DNA of 64,000 nucleotides from the NCBI RefSeq assembly GCF_002155965.1, contig NZ_MUMH01000059.1, positions 62,001 to 126,000 on the forward strand, read 5' to 3'. Origin of the DNA: Allokutzneria sp. NRRL B-24872 (GTDB lineage Bacteria; Actinomycetota; Actinomycetes; Mycobacteriales; Pseudonocardiaceae). The notes under the pieces are model-generated. The model searched no databases. It was not told the origin of the DNA and was given only the letters and a program-made list of their open reading frames with translations. This document shows positions 26,132-40,500 of this stretch, piece by piece. Position 1 is the first letter of the stretch; each line of letters starts with the position of its first letter. The position numbers were made by a program, and so were the translations under genes.

Positions 26132-27720
26132 CAGAGCCCAAGTTCTCCGAGATCTTCGCTGATCCGATCTTCGACTTCGACAGCACCGCGTCCACCTACG
26201 ACCGCGTGCGGCTGGTGCACGACCAGCTCCGCCTCGCCACTCCCCTGCTGCACGAACCCGAACGGCTCCAGGAGATGCTGGAGCTGGCGGCGATGGTCGA
26301 TCCCCGCGTCTTCCACGTCTTATTCCTGCACCACTGCATGACGATGGGCGCGGCCATCGGGCACGGCGCTGCACCCGCCGACCTGGCGGAACTGACCGGC
26401 GGCGCGGCGATCGGAGCGGTGCTGATGACCGAACTGGGACACGGCAACAGCATCGCGAACATCCGCACACAGGCTGTGCACCAACCGGACACCGACGAGT
26501 TCGTGCTGCGCAGCCCGGGTGCTGGAGCGGTGAAGTTCCCGCCGAACGTGGCGGCTGGCGGGGTCGCGCGGCTCGGCGTGGTGGGTGCGCGCCTGATCGT
26601 CGGGGGCGTTGATCGAGGCGTGGCGCTGTTCCTGGTGCGACTGCGCGAGGTCTCCGGCCCGCGCCCGGGCGTGGTGATCAAGGCGCAGGAACCGACATCG
26701 TTGCTGTCGCTGGACTACGCCTCGGTGCGCTTCGACGACGTCGTCCTGCCTCGGTCGGCGTGGTTGGCCGACGGGGCGGAGATCTCCGGGTCCGGGGAGT
26801 TCCACGACCGGCTGGACCCGGTGGCGCGCACCGGGCGCAGCACGAGCTTCGGCCGTTTCGCCTGGGGCGCGGTCTCGGTCGGCCTGGCCGCCGTGGCGCG
26901 CTCGGCGGTCGCGATCGCGCTCGGCCACGCGCAGCGGCGGATCGCATCGGGAAGGGAGATCGCGGAGCAGCCGGTGATCCGCTACCCCAACCAGCAGCGA
27001 CTGTTGTTCACCGCGCTCGCCGAGGCGACCGCGGCGACCGTGCTGGCGCGGCGGGCGATCGGGCCGTGCTGGCGACCGGAGCAGCCGAGCCGGTCCCAGC
27101 TGCGCGCGGCGTCGCTGACGAAGGTGCTGTGCGACCGGCTCGCCGAGCGTGCGGTATCGCGCTGCCGAGCGGCCAGCGGCGCACTCGGTTTCCTGTCCGT
27201 CAACCGATTACTGGACTACCAGGGATTGGCGCTGGCGTTCACCTCGGCGGGCTCGGACAACCAGCTGGTCTCCCTGGAAGCCGCGAGAACCCTGTTGGCG
27301 GACAACAGCTCCGAGACCGCCGAGGACAGTCCACTGTGGATTCGAGAGGTGTGGCTGCGCTCGCGGCTGCGCTCCAAGGTCGCCAAGAGCAGCTTCACCG
27401 CCGAACTCGACCTCGCCGAACAGCTCGCTCAAGCGCACGCGACGCGGCTGCTGTTCCAGGCGCTGGCGGAGGAGGAGATCGACGACGACCTGTACCGGCT
27501 GCTGAAGCTGCTGGAGCTGTCCGAGCACGACGGCTGGTACCTCTCCGCCGGAGTGCTCAGCGCCGAACGCACGCGGTCGCTGCCCGAGGAGATCACCGCC
27601 ACGTGCGCACGGCTGCTGCCCCGGGTCGCCGATCTCGTTGCCGCCCTTGACGTTCCACTGGAGCTGGTGCGCTCACCACTGGGCGGCCCCGACTACGTCG
27701 CCGCGTTCGCACCCGACTGA
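26128..27720 (+). CDS. Acyl-CoA oxidase-like flavoprotein
   Basis: 530 residues of the acyl-CoA dehydrogenase/oxidase superfamily in the long ACOX form. [26 protein letters not shown] (near residue 90) is the oxidase version of the FAD-loop signature, and [20 protein letters not shown] follows. The GTGA overlap with the PKS stop shows translational coupling. It probably introduces an alpha,beta double bond or oxidises the released polyketide; a degradative role is possible. Its 3' end overlaps the convergent KS gene by 28 bp. Confidence 0.85.
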
Positions 27721-28973
27721 CCGGGCGCTTCGGCCAGCACGACGTGGGCGTTGGTGCCGCTGAGCCCGAAGGCGCTCACGCCCGCGTAGCGCGGTCGTGC
27801 CGTGCGCGGCCACGGGGTCAGCTCGGTGGGCACGTGCACCGGCGCCCGGTCCCAGGGGATCAGCGGGTTGGGCTCCTGGAAGTGCAGGTTCGCCGGGATC
27901 TCACCGTTGCGCAGCGCCAGCGCGGCCTTGATCAACCCGGCGACCCCCGCGGCGGCGTCGGTGTGGCCGATGTTGGTCTTCAGCGAGCCGACGCGCACCG
28001 GGCTGTCGCGGCCGGGGCCGAGCGCGCCGAGCAGGGCGGCCATCTCGATCGGGTCGCCGAGCGCGGTGCCCGTCCCGTGCGCCTCCACGTAGCCGACCTC
28101 GGCCGGGTCCACCCGCGCCCACGACAGGACGCGCTCGATCAGCCGCTGCTGCGCCTGCGCGCTCGGCACGGTCAACCCGGCGCTGGAGCCGTCGTGCCCG
28201 ACACCGCTGCCCTTGATCACCGCGACGACGTCGTCGGAGTCGGCGAGCGCGTCGCTGAGCCGTTTCAGCACCACGACGCCGCACCCCTCGCCGCGCACGA
28301 ACCCGTCCGCCCGCGCGTCGAAGGTCTTGCAGCGGCCGTCCGCGGCCAGCGCGCCGACCTTGGTCAGGAACAGGGAGATCTCCGGCGACAGGATCAGGCT
28401 GACGCCCCCGGCAACGGCGAGATCGGCCTCACCGGCGCGCAGGCTGTGGCACGCCTGGCTGATCGCGACCAGCGAGGAGGAGCAGGCCGTGCCGATCGCG
28501 ACGGCCGGCCCCTCCAGTCCGAGCTGGTAGGCGACGCGGCCGGGCCCGAAGCTCGGATCGAGGCCGTTCATCAGGTAGCCGGGGCCGATCGGAGCGCGGC
28601 CACCGGCCTCGGCCAGCGCGTAGTCCTGGCCGAGGAAACCGAAGTACGCGGCGGTGAGGCTGCCGCGCAGGTCATCGGGGCGGATGCCCGCGTCCTCCAG
28701 CGCGGACCACGTCACCTCCAGCAGGACCCGGTGCTGCGGGTCCATCTGCGCGGCCTCGGCGGGGCGGATGCCGAAGAACCTCGCGTCGAAGGCGTCGACG
28801 TCGGGGAGGAAGCTGCCCCACCCCGGCGTGTCGTGGGCGGCCGGGTCCCACCGCTCGGCCGGGATCGCGGTGACCGTGTCGGTCTTCTCCCGCAACAACT
28901 CCCACAGCTCGTCCGGCCCGTCAGCGCCGGGGAAGCGGCAGCCGATGCCGATGATCGCGATCTCACCCGTCAT
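27693..28973 (-). CDS. Free-standing modular-type ketosynthase
   Basis: 426 residues, a single KS domain from IAIIGIGCRFPG to the classical C-terminal motif SGTNAHVVLAEAP. The active-site triad is intact (GTACSSS, EAHGTGT, KTNIGH). It ends immediately after [11 protein letters not shown], where modular PKSs continue into the KS-AT linker; that linker is the first thing encoded by the divergent PKS at 31729. It overlaps the ACP stop (ATGA). The inferred role is to take pyrrole-2-carboxyl from the ACP and condense it with the methylmalonyl unit on the KS-less module. Confidence 0.9.
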   Translation of the reverse strand: MTGEIAIIGIGCRFPGADGPDELWELLREKTDTVTAIPAERWDPAAHDTPGWGSFLPDVDAFDARFFGIRPAEAAQMDPQHRVLLEVTWSALEDAGIRPDDLRGSLTAAYFGFLGQDYALAEAGGRAPIGPGYLMNGLDPSFGPGRVAYQLGLEGPAVAIGTACSSSLVAISQACHSLRAGEADLAVAGGVSLILSPEISLFLTKVGALAADGRCKTFDARADGFVRGEGCGVVVLKRLSDALADSDDVVAVIKGSGVGHDGSSAGLTVPSAQAQQRLIERVLSWARVDPAEVGYVEAHGTGTALGDPIEMAALLGALGPGRDSPVRVGSLKTNIGHTDAAAGVAGLIKAALALRNGEIPANLHFQEPNPLIPWDRAPVHVPTELTPWPRTARPRYAGVSAFGLSGTNAHVVLAEAPGQSGANAAT

Positions 28974-29221
28974 CCGGCCAGCTCCACGACGAGCCGGGTG
29001 ATGCTGGCCAGGTCCTTGAAGTCCGCGCCGACGATGCGCTCCGGCGGCACCACGACGTGGAACTCCGCCTTGATGAAGGCGACGAGCTTCACCATGGTCA
29101 GCGAGTTGAGCACGCCCCACTCCAGCAACGGGGTGTCGCCGCGCAGCCCGGAGTCGGGTGTGCGCAGCACCTCGCGCTCCAGGAAGTCCTTGAGCAGCAC
29201 GATGATCGGCTCGTGGTCCAT
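28970..29221 (-). CDS. Discrete acyl/peptidyl carrier protein
   Basis: 83 residues with the phosphopantetheine site in LLEWGVLNSLTMVKLVAFI. NSL replaces the usual DSL, as is common in carrier proteins paired with standalone prolyl-AMP ligases. ATG 29221 is 4 bp after the adenylation gene stop, and the stop overlaps the KS start. It is expected to carry prolyl and then pyrrolyl thioester. Confidence 0.9.
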   Translation of the reverse strand: MDHEPIIVLLKDFLEREVLRTPDSGLRGDTPLLEWGVLNSLTMVKLVAFIKAEFHVVVPPERIVGADFKDLASITRLVVELAG

Positions 29222-29225
29222 CTCG

Positions 29226-30632
29226 TCACTCCGTCGCGAGCAGGTGTTCGGCACGGGCGGTCAGCGCGCGCCGGTCGGTCTTGCCTGTACTGGTCAGGGG
29301 AAGTTCCACCACCGCGACCACCCGGTCGACGATCATGTGGCGGGGCAGCGATGCGGCGCAGTGGGACTTCAGTTCCAGCAGGGACGGTGGCTCGCCCGCC
29401 ACGAACGCGACGAGCAGCGCGGAGATCCCCGAACCGGCCACCACCACCGCGACGGCGTCGACGCGCTCGTGCGCGGACAGCACCGCCTCGACCTCGCCCA
29501 GCTCGACGCGGAACCCCCGGAGCTTGGTCTGGTTGTCGCGCCTGCCAACGAATTCGTAGTCGCCGTCCTCGTTCAGCACGACCACGTCACCCGTCGCGTA
29601 GGGGCCGCGCTGATCGGGGTGCCCCCAGTAACCGCGCATCACCGTCGGCCCGGAGACGATCAGCTCACCGGTGTTCTCGTCCAGCCACGCGGACGCTCCG
29701 GAACAGGGGCGGCCGATGGGCATCGGGCGGGTCCGGTCAGCCGGGATCTCGGTGACCTCGTGGAAGGTGCAGACGTTGGTCTCGGTCGGCCCGTAGAGAT
29801 TGAGCAGGCGTGCCTGCGGTAGCGCCGCGCGCAGCGCCCGCAGGTGCGCGAGCGGGAAGACCTCTCCAGCGAAGAGCACGGCCCTGAGGTGGGGCAGTTG
29901 CCGCTCGGTGAGCGCGCCACTGGTGAGCATCAGCACCAGCGCGGACGGTACCGAGTACCAGATGGTGAGCCGTTCGCGGACGAGGAGTTCCACCAGCTGG
30001 TGCGGTGCGTACGCGGTTCCCTGTGGAACCAGGTGCACCGAAGCTCCGGCGCGGAAGGCGACGTAGAGGTCCAGCACCGACAGGTCGAAGTGGAACGGGG
30101 CGTGGTTGCCGAAGCGGTCCCCCGGTCGCGCGCGCAGCTCCGCCGCCGCCCAGTCGATGAACGCGAGCGCGTTGCGGTGGCTGATCCGTACGCCCTTCGG
30201 CTCCCCAGTCGAACCCGACGTGTAAAGCAGGTAGGCCAGGTCGTCCTCGTGGATCTCGTTCTCGTTCTCGGGCACAGGTTCCGCGGACAGGTGCGCCACG
30301 GGTGCGTTGATGTCGAAGGACGCGCCGGGGCGGTCGCTGACCACCAGCCGGGCGTCGCAGTCGCGCAGGATGCGCTCGGCGCGCGCTACCGGGGCCGCCG
30401 GGTCGATCGGCACGTAGCACGCACCGAGTCGCAGCGCCGCCTGCATCACCGCGACAACGCGCGGAGACTTCTCCGCCCAGATGCCCACGCGGTCACCCCT
30501 GCGGACACCGGCCGCGCGCAAGGCGTGCGCGAACTGCGTGCTGAGCAGGTCGAGGTCCCGATAGGTCCGCGAGTTCACCGCGAGCACGTCCGGAGTGCGC
30601 CGCGCCGCGTCGATCACCAAGTGGTGCAGCAC
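29226..30632 (-). CDS. L-prolyl-AMP ligase (standalone adenylation enzyme)
   Basis: 468 residues of an NRPS-type A domain without condensation or carrier domains. Core motifs are LLYTSGSTGEPKG (A3), FHFDLSVLDLY (A4), NLYGPTETN (A5), YATGDVV (A7) and the C-terminal STGKTDRR (A10). Lining A4-A5 up with GrsA gives specificity residues D-L-L-Y-L-A-L-V-C, the code reported for standalone proline adenylases of pyrrole pathways. GTG 30632 overlaps the last base of the dehydrogenase stop. It activates L-proline for loading on the ACP at 28970. Confidence 0.9.
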   Translation of the reverse strand: MLHHLVIDAARRTPDVLAVNSRTYRDLDLLSTQFAHALRAAGVRRGDRVGIWAEKSPRVVAVMQAALRLGACYVPIDPAAPVARAERILRDCDARLVVSDRPGASFDINAPVAHLSAEPVPENENEIHEDDLAYLLYTSGSTGEPKGVRISHRNALAFIDWAAAELRARPGDRFGNHAPFHFDLSVLDLYVAFRAGASVHLVPQGTAYAPHQLVELLVRERLTIWYSVPSALVLMLTSGALTERQLPHLRAVLFAGEVFPLAHLRALRAALPQARLLNLYGPTETNVCTFHEVTEIPADRTRPMPIGRPCSGASAWLDENTGELIVSGPTVMRGYWGHPDQRGPYATGDVVVLNEDGDYEFVGRRDNQTKLRGFRVELGEVEAVLSAHERVDAVAVVVAGSGISALLVAFVAGEPPSLLELKSHCAASLPRHMIVDRVVAVVELPLTSTGKTDRRALTARAEHLLATE

Positions 30633-31681
30633 TACAACCCCAGCTCCTTCGCGATGATCTCGCGTTGGATCTCCGAGGTCCCGGAGAAGATCGTCGAGCC
30701 GACCGCGTCGCGCAGCAGGGCGTCAACAGCGCCGTCCCCGGCGTAGCCCGCCGCGCCGAAGATCTGCACCGCCGCGAGGCCCACCTCCACCGCCGCCTCG
30801 CTGACCGCGAGCTTCGCCATGGCCACGTCCAAGTCGCTGACCTCGTCGCGGTCCATCGCGGCGCACGCCCGGTACAGCAGGGCGCGGGCGGCTTCGACCC
30901 GGACCTTGAGGTCGGCGAGCCGGTGCGAGACCGCCTGGTTCGCGCCAATGGGGCGGCCGAACTGACGGCGCGTGCGGGCGTGCTCCACGGTCCGCCCCAG
31001 CACGCGGTCCATCGCGCCGAGGTAGGCGGCGAACAGGCACGTGCGCTCCCAGCGCATTGAGGCGCGGAACACCGCCGCCCCAGCGCCTTCACGGCCGATG
31101 AGGCTGGTGACGGGCACCTGGCAGTCGTCGAAGCGGACGACGGCGGCCGGGCAGCCGGCGAGCCCGAGCTTCGGCAGCGGCTCGCCCACGGTCACCCCCG
31201 CGCTGTCCCGCTCGACCAGCAGCGCGCTGATCCCGAGGTAGCCGAGCGCGGGGTCGGTCACCGCGTAGACCACGAACACGTCGGCCGCTGTCGCGTTGCT
31301 GACAAAGGACTTCTCGCCGTTGAGCAAGTAGTGCTCGCCGGAGCGGACGGCGGTCGTGCTGAGCTTGCTCGTGTCGGAGCCCGCGTCCTTCTCGGTGATC
31401 GCGTTGCCCGCGATCCACTCGCCTGAGCACAGCCTCGGCAGCACTTCGGCGCGCAGCGCGTCGTCGGCGAACTCCGCCACCGGCATGGCGCAGGCCAGCA
31501 GGTGCGCCATCACGCCGAAGACGAGCCCGAGGTCGTGGTGCTCGCGCCCGAACGCCTCGACCCGCTCGGCGGTCCCCCACGCGCCGAGGCCGCCTCCGCC
31601 GAACCGGCTGGGCACGCAGAGCCCGGCGAGACCGTCACCGGCCGCGCTCCGCCAGGCTTCGCGGAAGTCATCGGTGTTCAC
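30632..31681 (-). CDS. Prolyl-ACP dehydrogenase (acyl-CoA dehydrogenase family)
   Basis: 349 residues from GTG 31681 (356 from GTG 31702). ACAD features include NAITEKDAGSDTSKL (FAD-binding), MRWERTCLFAAYLGAMDRVL, EHARTRRQFGRPIGANQAV and the C-terminal GSTIFSGTSEIQREIIAKELGL. Compared with most family members the first helix or so (about 30 residues) is missing or short. With the proline adenylase and ACP this is the RedW/PltE-type flavoprotein that oxidises prolyl-S-carrier to pyrrole-2-carboxyl-S-carrier. Only 47 bp separate it from the divergent PKS. Confidence 0.85.
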   Translation of the reverse strand: MNTDDFREAWRSAAGDGLAGLCVPSRFGGGGLGAWGTAERVEAFGREHHDLGLVFGVMAHLLACAMPVAEFADDALRAEVLPRLCSGEWIAGNAITEKDAGSDTSKLSTTAVRSGEHYLLNGEKSFVSNATAADVFVVYAVTDPALGYLGISALLVERDSAGVTVGEPLPKLGLAGCPAAVVRFDDCQVPVTSLIGREGAGAAVFRASMRWERTCLFAAYLGAMDRVLGRTVEHARTRRQFGRPIGANQAVSHRLADLKVRVEAARALLYRACAAMDRDEVSDLDVAMAKLAVSEAAVEVGLAAVQIFGAAGYAGDGAVDALLRDAVGSTIFSGTSEIQREIIAKELGL

Positions 31682-31728
31682 GGGAGGACATTCTTGCCAC
31701 ACTCCGGCGGGGAAGGCTAGAAAGAAGC

Positions 31729-36243
<4,515 letters not shown>

Positions 36244-36284
36244 GCGCGAGGGGTGCTAGCCGGCCCGCGCGGAAGACTTCGATC

Positions 36285-36446
36285 ATGAAAAACGATGTGT
36301 TCGCGTTCCTGCGCGGCAGCGCCAAGCTCGCGCTCGTCGGACCGCTCTCCTTCGCGGTCGGCGTCGCGCTGGTCGCCGTCGTGGTCCTGGCGTGTAGGCC
36401 GATCGCGAGGGTCCACTGTGGACTGACCGAGTCCATGCCGCGCTGA
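36285..36446 (+). CDS. 53-residue single-pass membrane protein
   Basis: ATG 36285 with GGAAG upstream. A short charged N-terminus (MKNDVFAFLRGSAK) is followed by one hydrophobic helix (LALVGPLSFAVGVALVAVVV) and a short tail. It is 41 bp after the PKS, so possibly the end of that operon. I do not recognise it; it may be an immunity or membrane-anchoring peptide, or not expressed. Confidence 0.45.
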   Translation: MKNDVFAFLRGSAKLALVGPLSFAVGVALVAVVVLACRPIARVHCGLTESMPR

Positions 36447-36492
36447 GCCGACCGCCAGCGCGAGTCCGGCTTCGCCTGAGCGCACGCTCCTC

Positions 36493-36867
36493 CTATCCGG
36501 AGAGTCGTGGGTCGACTCTGATGTTGCGCAGGGGTTTCTGCTCCGGGTCCACCCACTGCGGCGGGATGAAGTCCGGCCGCCCGTCCAGCTCGCACAGGTC
36601 CTGGGAGATCGTGGCATCCACATCGCCCGGTCCGCTGACTTCGGCGCCGGTGGAAGTGACGCGGAGGAATCGCGACTCGCCGGAGAGAACCACCTCGACG
36701 ACGACGTCCTCGTCCGTGCTGCTGAGCGGCGTCGTGAATCTGGAGCTGATCTCGCTCACGACGAGGTCCGCGCACGTCGAGCGCCCGACCTCGGCCACGA
36801 CGGCTTCCACGGACCGCCGGTCCGATCCCGAAGCGGAAATCAGTGCCCTGACAACGTCGAGCGTCAT
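36493..36867 (-). CDS. SCP2-like small protein, function unknown
   Basis: 124 residues. The centre (VVVEVVLSGESRFLRVTSTGAEVSGPGDVDATISQDLCEL) has the strand-rich layout and D-ATIS…DL pattern of SCP2-type lipid-binding domains. The tail FIPPQWVDPEQKPLRNIRVDPRLSG resembles the linker ahead of some TylF/MycE-like methyltransferases, but no methyltransferase domain follows. It is last in the minus-strand run PKS-ABM-cupin and probably assists the same product. Confidence 0.5.
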   Translation of the reverse strand: MTLDVVRALISASGSDRRSVEAVVAEVGRSTCADLVVSEISSRFTTPLSSTDEDVVVEVVLSGESRFLRVTSTGAEVSGPGDVDATISQDLCELDGRPDFIPPQWVDPEQKPLRNIRVDPRLSG

Positions 36868-36934
36868 CGCTCCCCCTGGTGAACTTGATCTTCCCCCGGG
36901 TTCGCAGGCTAGCAGGGCGCCCGACCGCCTCCCG

Positions 36935-37252
36935 TCAGTGCGCGGGCACCGAGACGCACACCATCGTGGTGTCCTCAAGGGCTTCCACAACGCCCGGTGC
37001 CTGCTCCGGAACGTGCACGAAGTCGCCTCCGCGCACGGTCGCGGCGCCCACGCGGAGTGCTCCGCTGAGCACCACCCAGACCTCGGCGTAGGGAGCCGGG
37101 AGGTCGGCGCGCGCCCCCGCGCGGAAGAACGCCGTGTAGGCGCTCATCGACCCGCCGGTCTCCGCGTCGAGGGCGGGCGCGATGAGGACGTGGTCGTTGA
37201 AGCGGACGGCGTTCTCGCCGAGCTCCGAGCTGAACGCGCGGACCTGAGCCAT
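36935..37252 (-). CDS. Cupin-domain protein
   Basis: 105 residues, one cupin barrel (YAEVWVVLSGALRVGAATVRGGDFVHVPEQAPGVVEAL). The metal-binding histidines of canonical cupins are largely replaced (YAEVW instead of HxHxxE), so catalysis through a metal is uncertain. ATG 37252 is 1 bp beyond the ABM gene stop, indicating tight coupling. Confidence 0.8.
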   Translation of the reverse strand: MAQVRAFSSELGENAVRFNDHVLIAPALDAETGGSMSAYTAFFRAGARADLPAPYAEVWVVLSGALRVGAATVRGGDFVHVPEQAPGVVEALEDTTMVCVSVPAH

Positions 37253-37253
37253 G

Positions 37254-37526
37254 TCAGGCGTCGAGCTCGGCGGCGGCGACGGCGTGCACGGGTGGCGACT
37301 GGAGTCCCAGTTCCCGTGCGATGTCCGGGATCTCGGGGTCGGCGAGGAAGCCCTCGTAGTCCTTCGCGTCCCAGTCGAAGACCGACCACACCCGGTGCGG
37401 GTCGTCGGGGTCGAAGTAGGCGCGGGCGCCGCGGCAGCCGTGCTCCAGCCGCTTCCGAGCGCCAACGGTCTCGAAGACCTCCAGGAACCGTGCGGGGTCG
37501 ACGACCCTGGCGATGGTGACGATCAC
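37254..37526 (-). CDS. ABM-like (dimeric alpha-beta barrel) small protein
   Basis: 90 residues (MIVTIARVVDPARFLEVFETVGARKRLEHGCRGARAYFDPDD…VWSVFDWDAKDYEGF). It has the fold pattern of antibiotic-biosynthesis monooxygenase/EthD-like proteins. Relatives are cofactorless monooxygenases or aldol/cyclisation catalysts in polyketide pathways. It follows the large PKS by 49 bp on the same strand. Confidence 0.75.
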   Translation of the reverse strand: MIVTIARVVDPARFLEVFETVGARKRLEHGCRGARAYFDPDDPHRVWSVFDWDAKDYEGFLADPEIPDIARELGLQSPPVHAVAAAELDA

Positions 37527-37575
37527 TGTGAGCTCCCTTCCCCGGTGCTCATGACCGTAGAACCTCGACTCCGCT

Positions 37576-40500
37576 TCAGGTCAAGTCGAGGATGTCGGAG
37601 AGGCTGGAGATACTGGCGTTGCCGAGGAACTTCACGACGGGGATGTCCTTGCCGAGGTCCGCGCGGATGCGGGCGCGGAGTTCACTGGCCATGAGCGAGT
37701 CCATGCCCTGCCGGTTCAGCGGAGCGCCCGGGTCGAGATCCAGTCCCGACAGGTGCAGGATCTCGCCGATGGACGCACGGAGGTAGTCGCGCGCGTCCGA
37801 CCGCAGCGGTGTGGGCTCAGGGGCGGGACTGGCGATGGGCGGTGGCGTGGAGTGGAGCAGTTCACGCAGCAGCGGGTTGCCCGCGGTCGTGGGATGGGCG
37901 ACGGCCCAACGGGGCCAGTCGGTGGGGGCGAGCACGGCCTGCACCACATCAGCGGCTAGGTAGGAGTCGAGTGCGGCCAAGGCTTCGCGCGGGGAGAAGC
38001 CGCGCATTCCTTGGGGGACGCGCGAACCCTCCATCCGCGCGACGATGCCGACCTCGTCCCAGAAGGCCCAGTTGACGCTCGTCGCCGCCTGGCCACGGCC
38101 GCGTCGGTGCCAGGCGAGAGCGTCCAGGTAGGCGTTGGCGGCGGCGTAGGCGCCGAGCAGCGGGGACGGCAGGAGAGCGGAGAAGGAGGAGAAGAGGACG
38201 AAGAAGTCCAGCTCTCCGTTCGAGAAGAGCCGGTCCAGGACGTCGGCGCCAGCGGCCTTGCCGTCGAGCGCTTCGGCGAGGTCGGGGGTGCCGATCGCCT
38301 CGATGGCGTTGAAGGCGGCAGCTCCGGCGGCGTGCAGGACGCCACGCACGGGTGGCTTGCCGTCGCGCGCCCACTGGTCGAGCACTCCGCGCATGCCTGC
38401 CTCGTCGGCCGCGTCGACGGCGACGTAGTGAACGTCCGCGCGCGCCTGGAGTTCGCGCAGCTGGGAGGCGCTGGGGTGCTCGGCGAGCGGAGTGCGGCCG
38501 GTGAGCAGCAGGTGCCGGGCGCCGCGCTCGATCAGCCAGCGCGCGAGCACGGTGCCGATGCCGCCGAGGCCCCCGGTGATGAGGTAAGCGGTGCCACTAG
38601 GAACTGAACTGAGTACCGAATGGGCCGACGTCCGCTCCGCGGTGGGCTCGAAGGACAGGATGAGGCGGCCGACCTGCTGTGCGCGAGCGATGAGGTCGAA
38701 CGCGGTACTGGCCTGAGCCGCGGGGAAGACGTGGTGCGGCAGGGGAAGCAGCTTGCCGCGTGAAGCGAGGTCGGCGATTTCGCGCATGGTGCGCTCAAGC
38801 CGCTCGGGCTGGCGCAGCGCGAGGTCGAGGATGTCGAGCGCGAAGAACGAGAGCGGCCTGCTCACGGGCGCGACCTCGGGTGCGGACGCGGCCTCCAGGG
38901 CGATCTTCTTGGTGAGCTCGACCCAACGCCCGTGCGGAGCGAGCACGCCGAAACCGGCCGCGCGGGTGACTCCGGAAAGCATGTTGATGACGACGTCGAC
39001 GCCGCGACCGCGGGTGACCTCGTTGACGAGGTCGGTGTAGCTGGTGGAACGCGAGTCCCCGACGAACTCGATCCCCATGTGGCGCAGCAGGGAGCGCTTG
39101 TACTCGCTGCCCGCGGTCGCGATGACCGTGGCGCCCATGTGGCGCGCGAGCTGGACGGTCGCCAGGCCGACGCCGCCCGCCGCGCAGTGGATGAGCACGG
39201 TCTCCCCCGGCCGCAACCGCGCCAGCTCGTCGAGCGCGTAGTGGGCGGTGGCGAAGGTACCGGGGATCGTGGCGGCCTCGGCCGGGCCCAGATGGTTCGG
39301 GGTTCGCTGGACCAGCACCTGGGGAACCACGATGTGATCAGCGATGGGGCCTGAGGCGAAGGCGATCACCGGGTCTCCGACCGCCAAGCCGGTGACCGCT
39401 GAGCCCACCGCGCGGACGCGGCCCGCGAAGCCCGAGCCCAGGTCCGTGCGCGGATAGGGCTGGTCGTCGTACTGGCCGACCGCGAGCAGCACGGCGCGGA
39501 AACTGACTTCGGCGTGCGAGACGTCGATGGCGACCTCGCCGTAACCGGGCTCTCGGCGCTGCGCAGCTTCGAGATGCAGCGCTCCCAAGCCGTTCCCCGT
39601 GCTGACCAAGCACCTGGCGGCACCGTCCGGAACGGGTTGGATCACGACGTTGTGCGGCCGCAGCCGCGGCACCAAGCGCCGACCGCCGCGCAGCGCGACC
39701 TGAGTCTCCTCGTCGGCTCGGGACAGCTCCGCCGCCAGCGCCTCGACGGAAGAACCCGAGTCGAGGTCGACGAGCTTGCAGTGCAGCGCCGGGTACTCCG
39801 CCATCGCCGTCCGGCCCAGGCCCCACAACAGCGCCCGCGACGGGTTCTGACACGTCCCGTCCGCGGCCTGGGCGCCACGGGTCACCACCGTGATCGCGGT
39901 GCTGCGGGAGAGGAAGCGCAGGACGTCGATGAGATGAGCCAGGTGATCACGGCTCTGCACAAGAGAATTCGCGTCCAGCACGGACATGTGCACGATGTCG
40001 GTGGGCAACGCGGAACCGCTGAGCAGCGCGCTGACGTCCTCGCCGGGGTACGCGAGCGTGCAGCGCGCTCCTCGAGCTGCGAGGTGCGCCGCGAGGTCGT
40101 CGGCCACACCGCCGCCGTCGGCGAAGATCAGGTAGTGCCCGCCGGAGGGCTGCGGCAGAGCCGCGGCGGCCTCCCACGCGATCTGGAGACGGCCATCGTC
40201 GGCAGGCTGTGAAACGGCGGGCGTCAGGAAACGGATGTAGGCGTCGTCGGCCTCAGCCAGGACTCGGCCGTTCTCGTCCGTCACGACGGCCGTGCCACGG
40301 AAACCCGTCTCGTCTGAGCTGGTCAGGCGCGCGTGGCACCACATCGTGTCGGTCGGCGCGGAGTACAGCCGAAGCCGTCCGAAGCCCCCGCCGACGATCG
40401 ACGCCTCAAGGTCTCCGCCGACCGAGCCCGGCGGGTTCGGCCCCAGAGCGACGATGCTGTGGCCGACGCTGTCCAGAAGCGTTGGGTGCCAGACGAATCC

